Source: Coenobita brevimanus
Taxonomy: Eukaryota > Arthropoda > Malacostraca > Decapoda > Coenobitidae
NCBI GenBank assembly: GCA_032717465.1
Contig: CM064669.1
Span: 44,254,001-44,318,000, forward strand
Direction of reading: 5' to 3'
Length of the DNA stretch: 64,000 nt
Under the pieces are notes generated by a model, which saw only the letters and a list, made by a program, of their open reading frames with translations, made no database searches and was not told the origin of the DNA. Positions within the stretch are counted from its first letter, which is position 1. Each line of letters opens with the position of its first letter. The position numbers and the translations under genes were made by a program. Below, in pieces: positions 33,311 through 45,049 of this stretch.

Positions 33311-34660
33311 ATGTTGCTTTTAAAGTTTTTTAATATTTTTCCAGTTGGTCTCTCCTAAATTATAATAATAATCTAGACGTGGCAAGGCACAGATGTCATT
33401 GTATTAAATGGCGTAACTGACCCCCCCCCCACACACACACACACACCTTTTTTCCGTGGCTACGGTTGCTCTGTATACTTTAAAACGCTGGATAGTTATT
33501 ATTTTAATATGGTACCCAGCCTACTGCAGTTCTAACTTTGGTACCTAACTGAATAATGTGTTTTAATATGTGTATAGGGAGAAAGAAATATATAATAGTG
33601 GATCAGTTGTTCTGGCCTTTTGTATATGTGTCAGAGCCTGTTTATGCCTTTGACAGGACTGACAATGTGCACAAATATGCAGACATTTATAATACCATAC
33701 TGGCCAGCATTCACTGTAAATGTCCACCAGCGGTACTTTTTCCAAGGTCGCGAGTCAAACATGTTACCACCGTGTCATCGTTGCTTCACCCATCGTGAAA
33801 TACCAAAAATAAAATAGGTATATAACACGTCATCGGGCTGAAGGCGGTAAGGTGGAGAAACTAGGTCAGTGTTGGAGTAACTGGGCCATCGGTAAGTTGT
33901 TGTCAAATCTTGTGAAGAAAAAGTGCTAAGATGTGATTTATTTATTCATTTTAAAGATTATATCAATTTACCCCTTTTACATCATAAGCCTACCTATAAC
34001 GAGCATATAAAATGCATCGCGTAATATTCGTATAAGTAACGATTAACCTCTCATGGTCGGGACTACTGTAGTATTGTCATCCGCTGACAGCAGACGATTT
34101 TGTTCATCCTAGTGTGTCATTGGAGCCTGAGAGTATTAATACTGTAACCATGAACCCTGTCATGGCCCGGATCACCCTTGTATTCCATTCCAGCTTACAC
34201 CAGATGAGTGAGTCATAGGAGTTTGAGTGTTAACAACATTTGACCAAACATAGAATGGCCTTCCTTTCCCAGAGTTTGCCCGTCTTACAGTCCTTTCATT
34301 TCTGGGCCTGATACTAAACAGAAACTGTTGAAAAGAAGAAATTAAAAGCCAGGTGGTCATTCTTAACATTGTATCTCCATGGCTGTCATTGCAGTGACAT
34401 TCAAGCCCTCGTTCTCACCATCCCAAGTTTAATATTCTTAGTGCTCGTGTTGCCTGCCGGAGATGGGTTTCAGTACAGTTTTTACAACTCTATAATGCAC
34501 GTTCTGAAAAGACAAAATTCTGACGATCTGGTCGTGAATGTGGTCGAGAGCAAATTGAAATGTCCATTGTATATATTGGCACTGGGGAAAAATTAGTGTC
34601 ATTATGTCAATGTTATGTGTTGGTACATTTGGACACCCTTGTAAATTTATATGGGTCAGC
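33311..34660. other. Unassigned sequence
   Basis: Contains a short C-run with CA repeats (33421-33446) and two diverged words resembling the foldback family (near 34048 and 34205). No gene is recognised. Confidence 0.35.
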
Positions 34661-34663
34661 TCT

Positions 34664-35080
34664 ACTATGCGTTTCAGGGGCCTTGACCCATCGTTTTTCG
34701 CAAATATCTTCGAAACAAACAGTCGGATCAGTATGGCATATTACCACGGCCTGTTTCACACCCTGCCCTAATATTAGGCACTACAGTGCATTGCCAAATG
34801 TACTTGATTACGGCGTTTACTCTTGACTGTGATAACGTCGTATCCTTCAGCCGACACGGCATTCGAACAGGTGAGGCGTGACTCAGTTGTGACGTCACCA
34901 AATACACTACCCCTTCTTCCCCACCCTCCTCCCTCTTCCCTCCACGTACGGTATACGTTAACATGGTGAGCCACGGGCAGTGGGCAGCATTAGGCTTATT
35001 CCCGCATTCTATGAAGAAACTTGCCTCGTCACTGCCATGTCCAACATGCTACGTTGCCGTTGTGGTTGTAAAACCGCAAT

Positions 35081-35127
<47 letters not shown>

Positions 35128-35404
35128 GGAGGGAGGGGGGAGGGTGGGGAAGAAGGGGTAGTGTATTTGGTGACGTCACAACTGAGTCACGCCTCACCTG
35201 TTCGAATGCCGTGTCGGCTGAAGGATACGACGTTATCACAGTCAAGGTGCAAACGCCGTAATCAAGTACATTTGGCAATGCACTGTAGTGCCTAATATTA
35301 GGGCAGGTGTGAAACAGGCCGTGGTAATATGCCATACTGATCCGACTGTTTGTTTCGAAGATATTTGCGAAAAACGATGGGTCAATGCCCCTGAAACGCA
35401 TAGT
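34664..35404. repeat. Long inverted repeat, arms about 270 bp, loop about 200 bp
   Basis: The left arm 34664-34930 and right arm 35137-35404 are reverse complements with only a few differences, such as TTTACTC against TTTGCACC and one extra base near 34680. The outer ends are CTATGCGTTTCAGGGGC and its complement. The inner ends are CCCCTTCTTCCCCACCCTCC and its complement. The loop contains a (GA)21 run (35084-35125). No transposase and no clear target-site duplication are seen. It could be an inverted duplication or a large foldback element. Confidence 0.95.
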
Positions 35405-35510
35405 TCCCCTATGAGACTGAGTACTTGCTGTCTTGGTGGTATACAATAACTCCCTTGGCATAAGACCTACCCCTCACATATCCTCTAAATCCCCCCCTCC
35501 TCATGACTAG

Positions 35511-35518
35511 CGCGCGCG

Positions 35519-35616
<98 letters not shown>
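35511..35616. repeat. (CG)n(CA)n compound microsatellite
   Basis: CG run 35511-35527 followed by a CA run of about 45 units. Both parts are Z-DNA-forming alternating purine/pyrimidine. Confidence 0.95.
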
Positions 35617-35617
<1 letters not shown>

Positions 35618-35619
35618 TA

Positions 35620-35973
35620 ACAGATGCAAATCATGTGATACACCGCCAGAATTAAGCTGGAATATCAAATATAGATTTATAGGAAGGTTAATCGGTGGCA
35701 GGATACAAATACCTGCGTTAATGTTAGTGTTATCAGGGGCTGTATTACCCTGTGCAATTATGATAACATGCAGCCATCGCTTTTGTGATAATTACCCTTG
35801 TTACACGCAGTTATTACTGTGCTAATAACAGTTGATAATTATTGAGACTGTTATTTCGAGAGATAGGGAAGGGGGTGTGGGTGGGACGGGAATACTATGG
35901 GGGCAAGTACTGTTTGAAAATTGACAACGACAGACAGAGGGAAATTGCCATGCGGTAAGAACAGTGTGTGAAA

Positions 35974-36008
<35 letters not shown>

Positions 36009-36040
36009 GGAAGGGAGGCCTCTATTCTGCACTTGGTGTC
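35620..36040. other. Unassigned, with (GA)n
   Basis: GA run at 35976-36005. Nothing else is recognised. Confidence 0.4.
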
Positions 36041-36042
36041 TC

Positions 36043-36550
36043 CTATAATCTTATATAATAAAGCAGTAGGTGTGCGTGTGTGTGTGTGTTTTGGTCAGCC
36101 GAAACTACACATTCAAATCGCACCAAAATTGGCACAAAAATCGCAAAGAGTTCGCTGATGTGAAAAAAAAAAAAAAAAAAAAAAAAAATGGTCCCATCAC
36201 GATTGAAAAACTTTTACTATATTTAATGAGCGATCACATTTTGACCAAAAAACGCTGCTTCCGGAGCCCAGCATAGGATCTCCGTAGAATTTTTTGCCCA
36301 GAGGTAGAACTAAAATAAACTGTAGCAGTAGCCGAGTGTCTGTGTGTGTACTTCGGACTTGCGTTCGGACAATTTGGGTTCTCTTCCCGAAGTTGCAGAT
36401 AACACGATCAATTGGTTGGCTGCAAAAAATCCGAGTGACAACGTTACACTAGAACAGCACTTAACACGAGAGTCTCCGCAGGAGCAAGTGCGAGGGACCC
36501 GAAGGGCCCACGAGCACTTGTACAGACTGTCACAGCCAGCGCTGGATTAA
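36043..36550 (+). mobile_element. Possible Helitron-type 5' end and frame
   Basis: It begins TCCTATAATC, TTATATAATAAAGCAG, then a GT-rich stretch and CAGCCGAAACTACACATTCA. This layout resembles the starts of arthropod Helitrons as I remember them (TC..TATA..AAAG followed by a GT-rich part). A 68-codon frame (36344-36550) contains LTRESPQEQVRGTRRAHEHL, similar in style to the Arg/Glu/Gln-rich repeats near the start of Helitron proteins. No Rep or helicase motif is present. This is a weak hypothesis. Confidence 0.2.
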
Positions 36551-36574
36551 TTTCTTTCGTTTTTATTTATTTCT

Positions 36575-37230
36575 TTGCCATTTAGTGTCAGCATTGTCAT
36601 ATACTCATTAGCTGTGTCTTCATTTACATCTGTTTTTTAGTGTCAACATTGTCATACACACATTACCTATTTTTTCATTTATGTCTTCTGTTATTTAGTG
36701 TCAGTATTGTCATACGCTCATTATCTGTGTTTTCATTTATATCTGTTACCGGTATTTAGTGTTAGCATTGTCATGCACTCATTATCTGTATTTTCGTATC
36801 TTCTGTCATTTAGTGTCAGCATTGTCATACACTCATTATCTGTGTTTTCATATATTTCTTCTGTTATTTAGTGTCAGCATTGTCATACACTTATTGTCTG
36901 TGTTTTCATTTACATTTGTTATTTAGTTTTAGCAATGTCATACACTCATTATCTGTGTTTTCATTTATATATTCTGTTTTTTAGTGTCAGCATTGTCATA
37001 CACTCATTATCTGTGTTTTCATTTACATTTGTTATTTAGTTTTAGCATTGTCATACACTCATTATCTGTGTTTTCATTTATATATTCTGTTATTTAGTTT
37101 TAGCATTGTCATACACTCATTATCTGTGTTTTCATTTACATTTGTTATTTAGTTTTAGCATTGTCATACACTCATTATCTGTTCATTTATATAATCTGTT
37201 GTTTAGTGTCAGCATTGTCATACACTCATT
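36575..37230. repeat. 58-60 bp AT-rich tandem array, about 11 copies
   Basis: Unit landmarks are TTTAGTGTCAGCATTGTCAT, ACACTCATTATCTGTGTTTT and CATTTATATNTTCTGTTA. Two interleaved variants occur, one with TTAGTTTTAGCATTG and a shorter CATTTACATTTGTTA. They partly alternate, so the longer-range unit may be about 115 bp. Confidence 0.9.
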
Positions 37231-37538
37231 AGCTATCTGTGTAATTTAATTCCCGTATTTCATTCTTTCTTTGACCATTGTCTTCCTTAATTTTCAGTAG
37301 TTGTTTACCATGGTTTATTTTCCTTAGTTTTTCCTCGAAGCAAAAATTCATTCGTTTCGTAATTTACATAGTTTAGCTTTATCCATTTTATTTTTTTTAT
37401 CTGCGTCGTTAGTTTTTTCTTTACTTCAATTTTTTTTTCATTTGCATCGTTATCATTAGTCTTAATATTCTTTTCCTCCTTTTTTTTCAGTGTTCTTCTT
37501 TCTCTTTATAATTTTCCATTATATCTTTGTCATTCGTT

Positions 37539-37574
<36 letters not shown>

Positions 37575-37754
37575 CCGTAACTGTAAATATTACCGTAAAG
37601 TGCACAGAAGTAGACCTGTTTAATTTTTTAAATGTCGTGTCAGAATGTAACAACTTAAGGCAGATTTCCGAAAATCGCTATTCATTGTATTTAGTTTTTT
37701 TTTTTTTTTTTTTTCTGGCGCTCTTGACATAGATCAATTTGGTAGATATTCCGA

Positions 37755-38425
37755 ATTTATGCCACGTTCAGTTATCATATAGTATTACCGTTCGTTATAT
37801 TAAGCGGGAAATTAAAAGTTGGCGATAGTTGAGAGAGAGAGAGAGAAGGTAATCATAGTATAGAATATAAAACATAAGAGGGAGGAGAAACGAGAGAGAT
37901 TATATTGTATAAATGGAGGAAAGAAAGTAGGTGACAAAAGAAAAGGAGGGAGAAAGAATGGCGAGAAGAAAGGAAACAAGAAGAGGTGAGAGGAAGTAGG
38001 AAAGGACTTGGAGATGAGAGGAAGGAGAAAATAAGGCTGAAGAGAAGGAGGAGAGGTAGAAAGGGAGAAAATACGAGAGGAAGGTCGAGGAGGGAGGAAG
38101 AGGATTATAAAGGAGGAAGTAAGAAAGAATGAGGAGAAGGAAGGATGAAGGTAAAAAGGACGAGGAGAAAAGAAGGAAAAAGGGAGAGAAAGGGAGGTAG
38201 ACATCAGTATGTAAAAGTTTACAAAACGGGCATGAACAAAGAAGTAGCAGAAGCGAGACGGGAGTAAGACAAGAGAGAAGAGAAAGAATAAGTACGGCAT
38301 GTGAGAATAAAAATAAGAGGAGAGACGAACAGGAATAAATGAGAAAAAATTGAAAACAAAGCGTAAAAAAAAAGTAAAAAGAGTATAGGAGAAAGGCGGG
38401 AAGGGACAGGTTAAAGAAGACTTGG

Positions 38426-38475
<50 letters not shown>
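37755..38475 (+). repeat. Dispersed repeat with purine-rich tract and GA runs (partner 2720-3480)
   Basis: Head CACGTTCAGTTATCATATAG, AGTATTACCGTTCGTTATAT, then GA and about 550 bp of GGAGGAAG-type DNA, ending in a (GA)n run at 38430-38473. Confidence 0.6.
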
Positions 38476-38478
<3 letters not shown>

Positions 38479-38479
38479 G

Positions 38480-39290
38480 AAAGGTTAAAACTGGAATATT
38501 GGGTTTTCCTTAGTCCGGTACTGAAGCGGAAGAACTACAATAAAATTCTGGTGACAGCCGGTAGGCGACGTGGCCAGCTTTATGCGGACCAAGCCTTGTC
38601 AGTGACCGGAAGTGAGTTTCGACACTAAAAGTTATTTCTATGTGGAGGTACTCCAGTGCAATATTGCATCCAAGAATCATGGCTCTGGCTTAATAGTTTT
38701 CGGAGTCATAGCATTTCACGCGAGCGTAGTCGTGATTTTAGCTTTTTTCGCCGTTTTCACATTTGATAACCTTTGACCCCTGACCTGGCCAGTGTAGCAC
38801 ATAGGTGTACAATAGAAGGTAATAGTACTAATCAACGTCTATAAGCATGCAAACTTTCATTCCGTTCCATTGAACCGCTGGGAAACTAGGGAAGCATTTT
38901 TGAAAACCAGTAATGGTTGCTGGGGACGCTGAGGCCAATCTTTTGCAGGGTTGCCATTCGAAAGCTAATTTAGAGGAGAGAGGGGAAAAATGGATGGCAC
39001 ACTTTCGATAGGGAATGACCACAAGATTACACCTAAAGTAATCAGAGCTTTCTACGTCCATTAGTAATGCGTCTGCAGCTCAAAACATGAAAAATGCTAA
39101 ATAATTGTTTTTTCTGCCGTTACCAGGAAACGAGTTGTTGCCTAACAGCCAAAACCCTGTGGACACATGTAGGTCATTGGCTAGTCATTTTTTTTCTAGT
39201 TTGGTCGGAATCGGATAATATAGAAAGGTAGAAGTGCCTGCCTCAATTAAGCATGAAAAAATACAAGAAAGAAAGAAAGAAAACGCGACT
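38480..39290. other. Unassigned, includes TGACC-rich segment
   Basis: Around 38760-38800 the words TTTGACCCCTGACCTGGCC occur. These are like the AAGGTCA-type repeats at 41290, 60730 and 63750 read on the other strand. No gene is seen. Confidence 0.35.
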
Positions 39291-39294
39291 ATCA

Positions 39295-39840
39295 GTAAGA
39301 GCAGCATCGAGCTAGCCTAAAAGAGGAGAGAGAAACTAAAGAGGACCAGGAGGAGGGGAGGTGTAAGCAAAAATGAACTGCCAGCGGAAAGAAGAGGAGG
39401 AGGAAGAGGAAGAGGCAGGGAGGGGATGGGGAAGGAAGAGACCAGGAGAGAAAGGAGGAAGAGATGAGAAAAAGGGAAACAGTTAGAACTAAAGAACTAA
39501 CGGATATTTGGGTGACGTGAGCAAACGCAGTAGACACAGTGGTGTGATGAATGACGAATGTGAATGTCTGGGGCGAAAGGTGACAGGGTATTCTCGTCCC
39601 GTGTTTCATCGAATGAGTTTAGACGGAAATATATAGTTGAATTTTTAGGGTCTGTGTCATTCTTGATAGGGTCCTGGAGTGGCATTTTTACATAATATAC
39701 TGGTCCCATGAAATGTGCCACTTTGGATGGATTTGAATTATTTGTAGTCCAGAGCACTGTTAGGAACAGTTAATCATCGACAGCATCCTAACAGCATAGT
39801 CCCATGCTTTCCATATTTTCATACCTCTTCCCGTACTTAG
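39295..39840 (+). repeat. Dispersed repeat (partner 8030-8640)
   Basis: Purine-rich start (39310-39490), then sequence collinear with 8290-8600, including CACAGTGGTGTGATGAATG, GTGTCATTCTTGATAGGGT and TGGTCCCATG. The two copies have drifted considerably. Confidence 0.65.
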
Positions 39841-41280
39841 ATTGTGTGCTTGATACAAGTACTGTTGTCACAGAATAATATTTCACTTCGCTATAGCCAG
39901 CGGGAACGTGTCGGTAAACTTTTCATCATAACAGTACCTGTCGCATTCTTCGGATTCAAAGTAAACAATCTTGAAACCTCCATCTGTTACTCATGTGGTT
40001 CAAGGGGTTACACTCCCGTGTTGATGCTTCTCCTCGAATGCTGACCTTTTCCCGCAGCAGCTCATTTAGTGTAAATTTGCACGTTACCAGGACATGACAA
40101 ACTGCTTTACGGGGAACGAGTTCAGCTACTTGGGAAACATTACTCGTGAGCTAACTTCACAAACGCGCACGCACGCACCCCCCCCACACACACACAGTGG
40201 TACCGTGCGCGGGTGTAATAACATATCGTTTCACTGAGCCATGTTGTGTGGATAATGTTCCCCATTACCTTGTGCATCATGTCTGGCATGGCCAACCGGA
40301 ATGGCCAGTTGCTTGATGCAATGGAGTGTTATTGTTGCAGTTTTTACCCCGACGCATAGGATCGGACACGTTGTGTGCAGTTCCGACTGAAGTGTGACAA
40401 AACACGAAGGACTAGCAAAATATTCAGGTTGAGGTAATTTCATAGAAAAACAGCTTGCATAACAAGTTTATGAAAAGAAGCCCAAAATCTTAATTTCATA
40501 TTCGTTAAAATTTTCTCTCCCTAGAATATCGAAATTGAAATATATGTATTTTATTTCAACAACTACCAAATGATTTCATTTTGCTTGGTGAAACTGATCG
40601 TGGGCAAGTGGTTGAGAGACACTGTGTTTATCCACCATCACACGTATGTACATACATAATACACCATCATATACACAGTTTTTTTCCCACATACCTGAAG
40701 CAACCAATGGCTTGGGTCCATAAATGTTGTCCCTTAAAAGGAAAGATGAACAAGAGAAAAACCCACAATCAAAAGTCCGTTCCAGATGCCCAGCAATGGT
40801 ACGGTATATCTCAAGTTATTTTCTAAGCTGAATAAAATCGTTTGACAGCTAGAATAAATCTCTAAGGCTTCCAGGTGCAGAAGGGACTAAAGGACATCGT
40901 TTGAAACCCTTTCACTGTGAGATGTGCAATGGTGTTTTCGTAAATGCGAGAGGTTTAGTTCTGAGTTGTATAAAATACTGTAGCGCTAACAAGAATAAAC
41001 TAGAATTTTGAAATTGCTGAAGCAATATTAAAAAAACTTCACATTCCAGATGATGATGCCACATTCCAGATTAGAATGACAAATAAAAATCCACACTTGT
41101 ACAGACTTTGAATTATACTGTACACAGCATTTTGATGGCAAGTGCAAAAACCGTCAAAAATATTGGTTTGTCATAATTGTTGTAATGAAATCGTACAAAG
41201 TAGACACTCGTAGGATTATGAAAATACTTTTGTTATCATTGTAGACCTAATATTAAGGGACTTTTGGTATGACTCAAAAG
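39841..41280. other. Unassigned sequence
   Basis: A mixed run with a short C/CA patch (40177-40198) and a foldback-family core (AAGCTGAATAAAATCG, 40826-40841). No gene is recognised. Confidence 0.35.
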
Positions 41281-41284
41281 TTTT

Positions 41285-41590
41285 GAGGATTTTGACCTGT
41301 GATGTTGAGATCAAGGTCAAGGTCATTCATACTGTGCAGATCATGTTCACTCATGACCCACTACATTGCCAACGAGTTTGGTCAAAATCTGCCAAATACT
41401 TTCCGTTTTAGCACCTCCTGGCATGAGGCGGCCAGTTTGATTTTCCTCAATATCTCAGAAAGTATTTGTTGGATTAAGTATCAATACCCAGGTGCACCAG
41501 TATATGTTGACAGCTACGTACTGGAGCATTTGCAGAGCAATCGATTAAGTATTTTTTGCGGCGCAGGAGTACAAAAATTGAAAAAATAAC
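41285..41590 (+). repeat. AAGGTCA-containing repeat-like segment
   Basis: GAGATCAAGGTCAAGGTCAT (41309-41328) is followed by TTTGGTCAAAATCTGCCAAA. The style matches the segments at 60630-60930 and 63740-63930, suggesting a widely spread old family. No long alignment can be shown by eye. Confidence 0.35.
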
Positions 41591-41799
41591 AGAGTGAAAT
41601 GCTGGGAAAAAATTGTGTCAAAAGAAGCCTGCAACCAAATTACTCCAGAAAATTTTCGTCTCTATCTCAAACGGTCTTGGATTGCCAGCCTTCTAGACTT
41701 GCCCCCCCAAAAAATAATAATAATAATAATGATAATAATTACAATATCAATAAGAACTCCACAGAATGTGAACTTCTTAAAAAAAGCGTAATCCCACTG

Positions 41800-42320
41800 A
41801 ATTGGACAAAAATGATAAAAACTAAAGCAAAACTCCGAGTTTTTTCAAGCTTATCAGGTAAAACGTACATTTGCAGGAGGTCCTTCTTAAAATGAATAAT
41901 GCAGTGCGGTAGGGGAACAAAGTAATCTTAATGACAGGGAACAGTGATATAATAAAAATATAAACTTAACATTTCCTAAGCTTATCCAGTACAATATACA
42001 ACAGTGTAAAGTGTCTGCGAAGCTGATTAAGAGTGTTATAGTAACAAGAATAAAAACCTCATTGTACTGAAGGGATTACCAGTTATTTAAACAAAAACAA
42101 AACTCGCAATATTTAAAAGCTTATCATGTAAAATTCACCTCGGTTGGTCTAAAGATACTTCCGTAACAGCTGTGAGTGGTCTGTTTTAAGATGAATAAAA
42201 GTGTATGGCAATAAAAAGGAGGAGGATAAAAATGATGACAGTATAATTCTGACATTTACCCTGGCTTATCTGGTAAAATGTTTGCTGAACGATATGAATC
42301 CAGTGGCCATGCTAACCAAC
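41800..42320. repeat. Decayed tandem array, about 131-145 bp period
   Basis: GCTTATC words followed by (C/G)(A/T)GTA(A/C)AA occur at 41849, 41980, 42119 and 42264. Each is preceded by AAAAA.TA.AA and an A/T-rich lead. Four diverged copies are visible. Confidence 0.55.
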
Positions 42321-42586
42321 TGGTAGCACTGACAAAACATATCCCTCAGTTTTGTTGTTGGTGAGGCCCATAATTAAATTAACAGATGTATAAAAAATGA
42401 AGGTCAGCAGGTTATTCATTAAATTTCATGTGTAATATTTCCGCATGTTTTGAATATATGTAAATAATTAATTACCACGGGACATTGTAAAATATTGTTG
42501 TACGAGACTCGTCACAGTAGAGCAGCGTGATCATCGGTATTGTGTATGATTCAGTGTTGTAGTATTGATATGCATCATTCTTCCCA

Positions 42587-42885
42587 GTTGCTTCTGCCTA
42601 TGGGTGACTCTGCACTGAGTGACAAGCTGAATGGTTTGCTGTACGCCAGGAAACCATTGACTACGCATGATGATAACCATATAACCAAATAATGGCGCCT
42701 GGTGGTTTAGTGGGTAATTGCAGCACTCCAATCGGATTGAGCCGGTGAAGGTTTTTATCCAAGGGGTGGTTGGGGTTATTGCTCACGTAATGCCACTCAG
42801 GGATGAGTGAAGCTGGTCACTCTCATCTTAAATGTCAGGACCAACTTGCCTAGCCCCGGGTTCCTACGCTCCTCATGGGGCAATG
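42587..42885 (+). mobile_element. tRNA-derived SINE-like repeat, copy 2 (partner 32090-32392)
   Basis: An A-box-like TGGTTTAGTGG (42703-42713) and B-box-like GGTTTTTATCC (42750-42760) are spaced as in tRNA-derived RNA polymerase III promoters. They lie in the middle of the shared 300-bp unit, so the 5' 100 bp before the A box is unusual. A short GATG run (42890-42914) follows the 3' end and could be its tail. It is the better-preserved copy. Confidence 0.6.
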
Positions 42886-43423
42886 TAGGATTGGATGATG
42901 GATGGATGGATGGATACCAGTTGATATATCCGTACAATACATGTGCCTACATTATTATCGAACCACTTCTTTACGATAGTTACCGAGACCTTGAGCGTTG
43001 ACTTTCGAAACTCAGTGATGTGATCCTTGGAGCCCAACATAATTTTCAGAATGTTGTTTTTAAGAGTGTCAGTTGTTCGACTAAAGATATGTTGATCTCA
43101 TGTGCACCTGTACTCCTCACTGCCGTACTGACAAACGATTGTTTAACTATCCACTGGCTCCACCGCTCTTGTGTTTGGTTGTTAGTCCCTTTAATACGAT
43201 TCCGTTTTTCGTGTTTTATTCTTGCAATTGCCCATTTTTTTTTTTTTCATCAGTTTAAGCTTACACGTTATAAAAGAGGTTATTAATGGCTACATCAGTC
43301 CCTTCTATTTCGAAAAGTTTCCGACGCTGAATAAAATCGCGAGGCAGTAATAAGAAAATATAGAGTAAGTACGTTATCAGATTTAAGGGATTATTATCAA
43401 AAAGTTCTAGATAATGTAAAGGC

Positions 43424-44451
43424 CGAGCTTTTGCCTTATGATGTTAATGTTTGTGTGCTTTGGTCCGTGTGGTTGGCTGTGTGGCTGTTGGGTGAGAGGT
43501 GTGTCGAAGGGGAGGATATGTGGCAGTGGTGGGTGAGAGGGTAATGTATGGAGATTGTATGCTAGTGGTGTGTACGGTGAGTGGTGTGGGTGGGGAAGAT
43601 GTGTGATAGTGGAGTGTAATATGGTGATTCAGTATGGGGAGGATGTATTCCAGTGGTGTGTAGGGTGAGTGGTATGGGTGGGGAAAATGTGTGACAGTGG
43701 TGTGCGTTGATAGTGATGTATGAGGAGGATGACTGCTAGTAGTGTGTGTGTGTGGGAGGGATGTGTGGCTGTGGTGTGTGCTGCTCTGTGAGAAGGATGT
43801 TTGCCACAGGCGTTTGTATATGTTTGTGTATTGGGGGGAAAGGTGTTTTGCGCGCGCGGATATTTTTTTTTTTTTTTATGCAAAGAACAAGGAACCAAGG
43901 GCTAGAAACCCGCATGATTGTTCCCTCCAAGAAGAAATAAAAACTAGATGACAGAGCCAAATTCAAGATCCGTTCATTTCGAGATGCCTAGATACACTGC
44001 GTTTGAAAGACTGGAGGTCAGAGGCAGTAGGAAATATTGGCAGAGGAAGACAGTTCTAGAGTTGACCTGTTGCATACATTAAGGGCTGGGAGTAACAGTT
44101 AACTCTTGCATTGAAGAGCTGAACAGAAAGGGTTGAGAATTTGCTACTAGACTGATGCTACGCGCCCGCCGTGGAGTGGAGAGATGCAAGCAGACAGTTT
44201 AGACGAGCAATGACCATTGAAGTAGTGATGGAAAAGAGATTAAGGTGCAACAATGCGGTGAAGAAACAGAGGAAGAAAGCCCCAAAGGATAAAACCACAA
44301 GTAAGTTCAAAGATGATGCAGGATTGAGTTGGATATTGTTAAAAATTAGAGGATAGACATCCCTGCATTGTGCACTCTCATTACTCACCATTACCAAAAA
44401 CACACAGTCCTTACAACACACATCCATTGAGACACCCAATCCTTAGGCATT

Positions 44452-44498
<47 letters not shown>

Positions 44499-44728
44499 AA
44501 TGGTATAATAAAAGCAAGCAGGGAAGTAAACACAAATAAAAACGATAAACAGGAAAACAGTAAGCTGAGAATGGACAGTAAGTAAACACAAACATGTAGA
44601 TAATAAGCAAGTAAACAATTAAAATGTACTGTATGCTCAATAAAGATAAAACATTACAAGCAAATAAGGAGTAATATGATAATAGAACACAGTAAACATA
44701 CACAAACAAGCAGACACAATACACTCAC

Positions 44729-44785
<57 letters not shown>

Positions 44786-45045
44786 AATTGACAACAGTAC
44801 CAGCTTCTCTTCGCGGCTGGTAACAACAGACATTGAAAGCCAGTGGACACAGTGTGCACGCATACAGTAAACAGAGTAAAACAGTTAAAAAGAAGCAGAA
44901 AAACAAAAACAAGGAGGAAAAATACATAGGTACAATAAGAAGGGGTAGCCATAAAATAGCTTCCTTTTGGGACCGACTCAGACGACGAGAGACATATCGG
45001 AAAACGAAACCTTACTGAATCTGATATGTGGGTCGCAGGATCGGC
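43424..45045 (+). repeat. Dispersed repeat, longer copy (partner 32592-33310)
   Basis: Same start (GAGCTTTTGCC, GTGTGCTTTGGTCCGTGTG), the same GT-rich degenerate minisatellite (43480-43830), a T run, and the same end (AGCCATAAAATAGCTTCCTT, GGACCGACTCAG, TATCGGAAAACGAAACC, CTGAATCTGATATG). It carries extra sequence (about 43940-44450) and two CA microsatellites (44457-44497 and 44733-44783). No protein motif is convincing. Confidence 0.65.
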
Positions 45046-45049
45046 TCTT

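Noticed and set aside
43629..44927. Frames with His-Thr or Cys-Val runs around 44.4-44.9 kb
   Set aside because: They are translations of CA microsatellites within a dispersed repeat.
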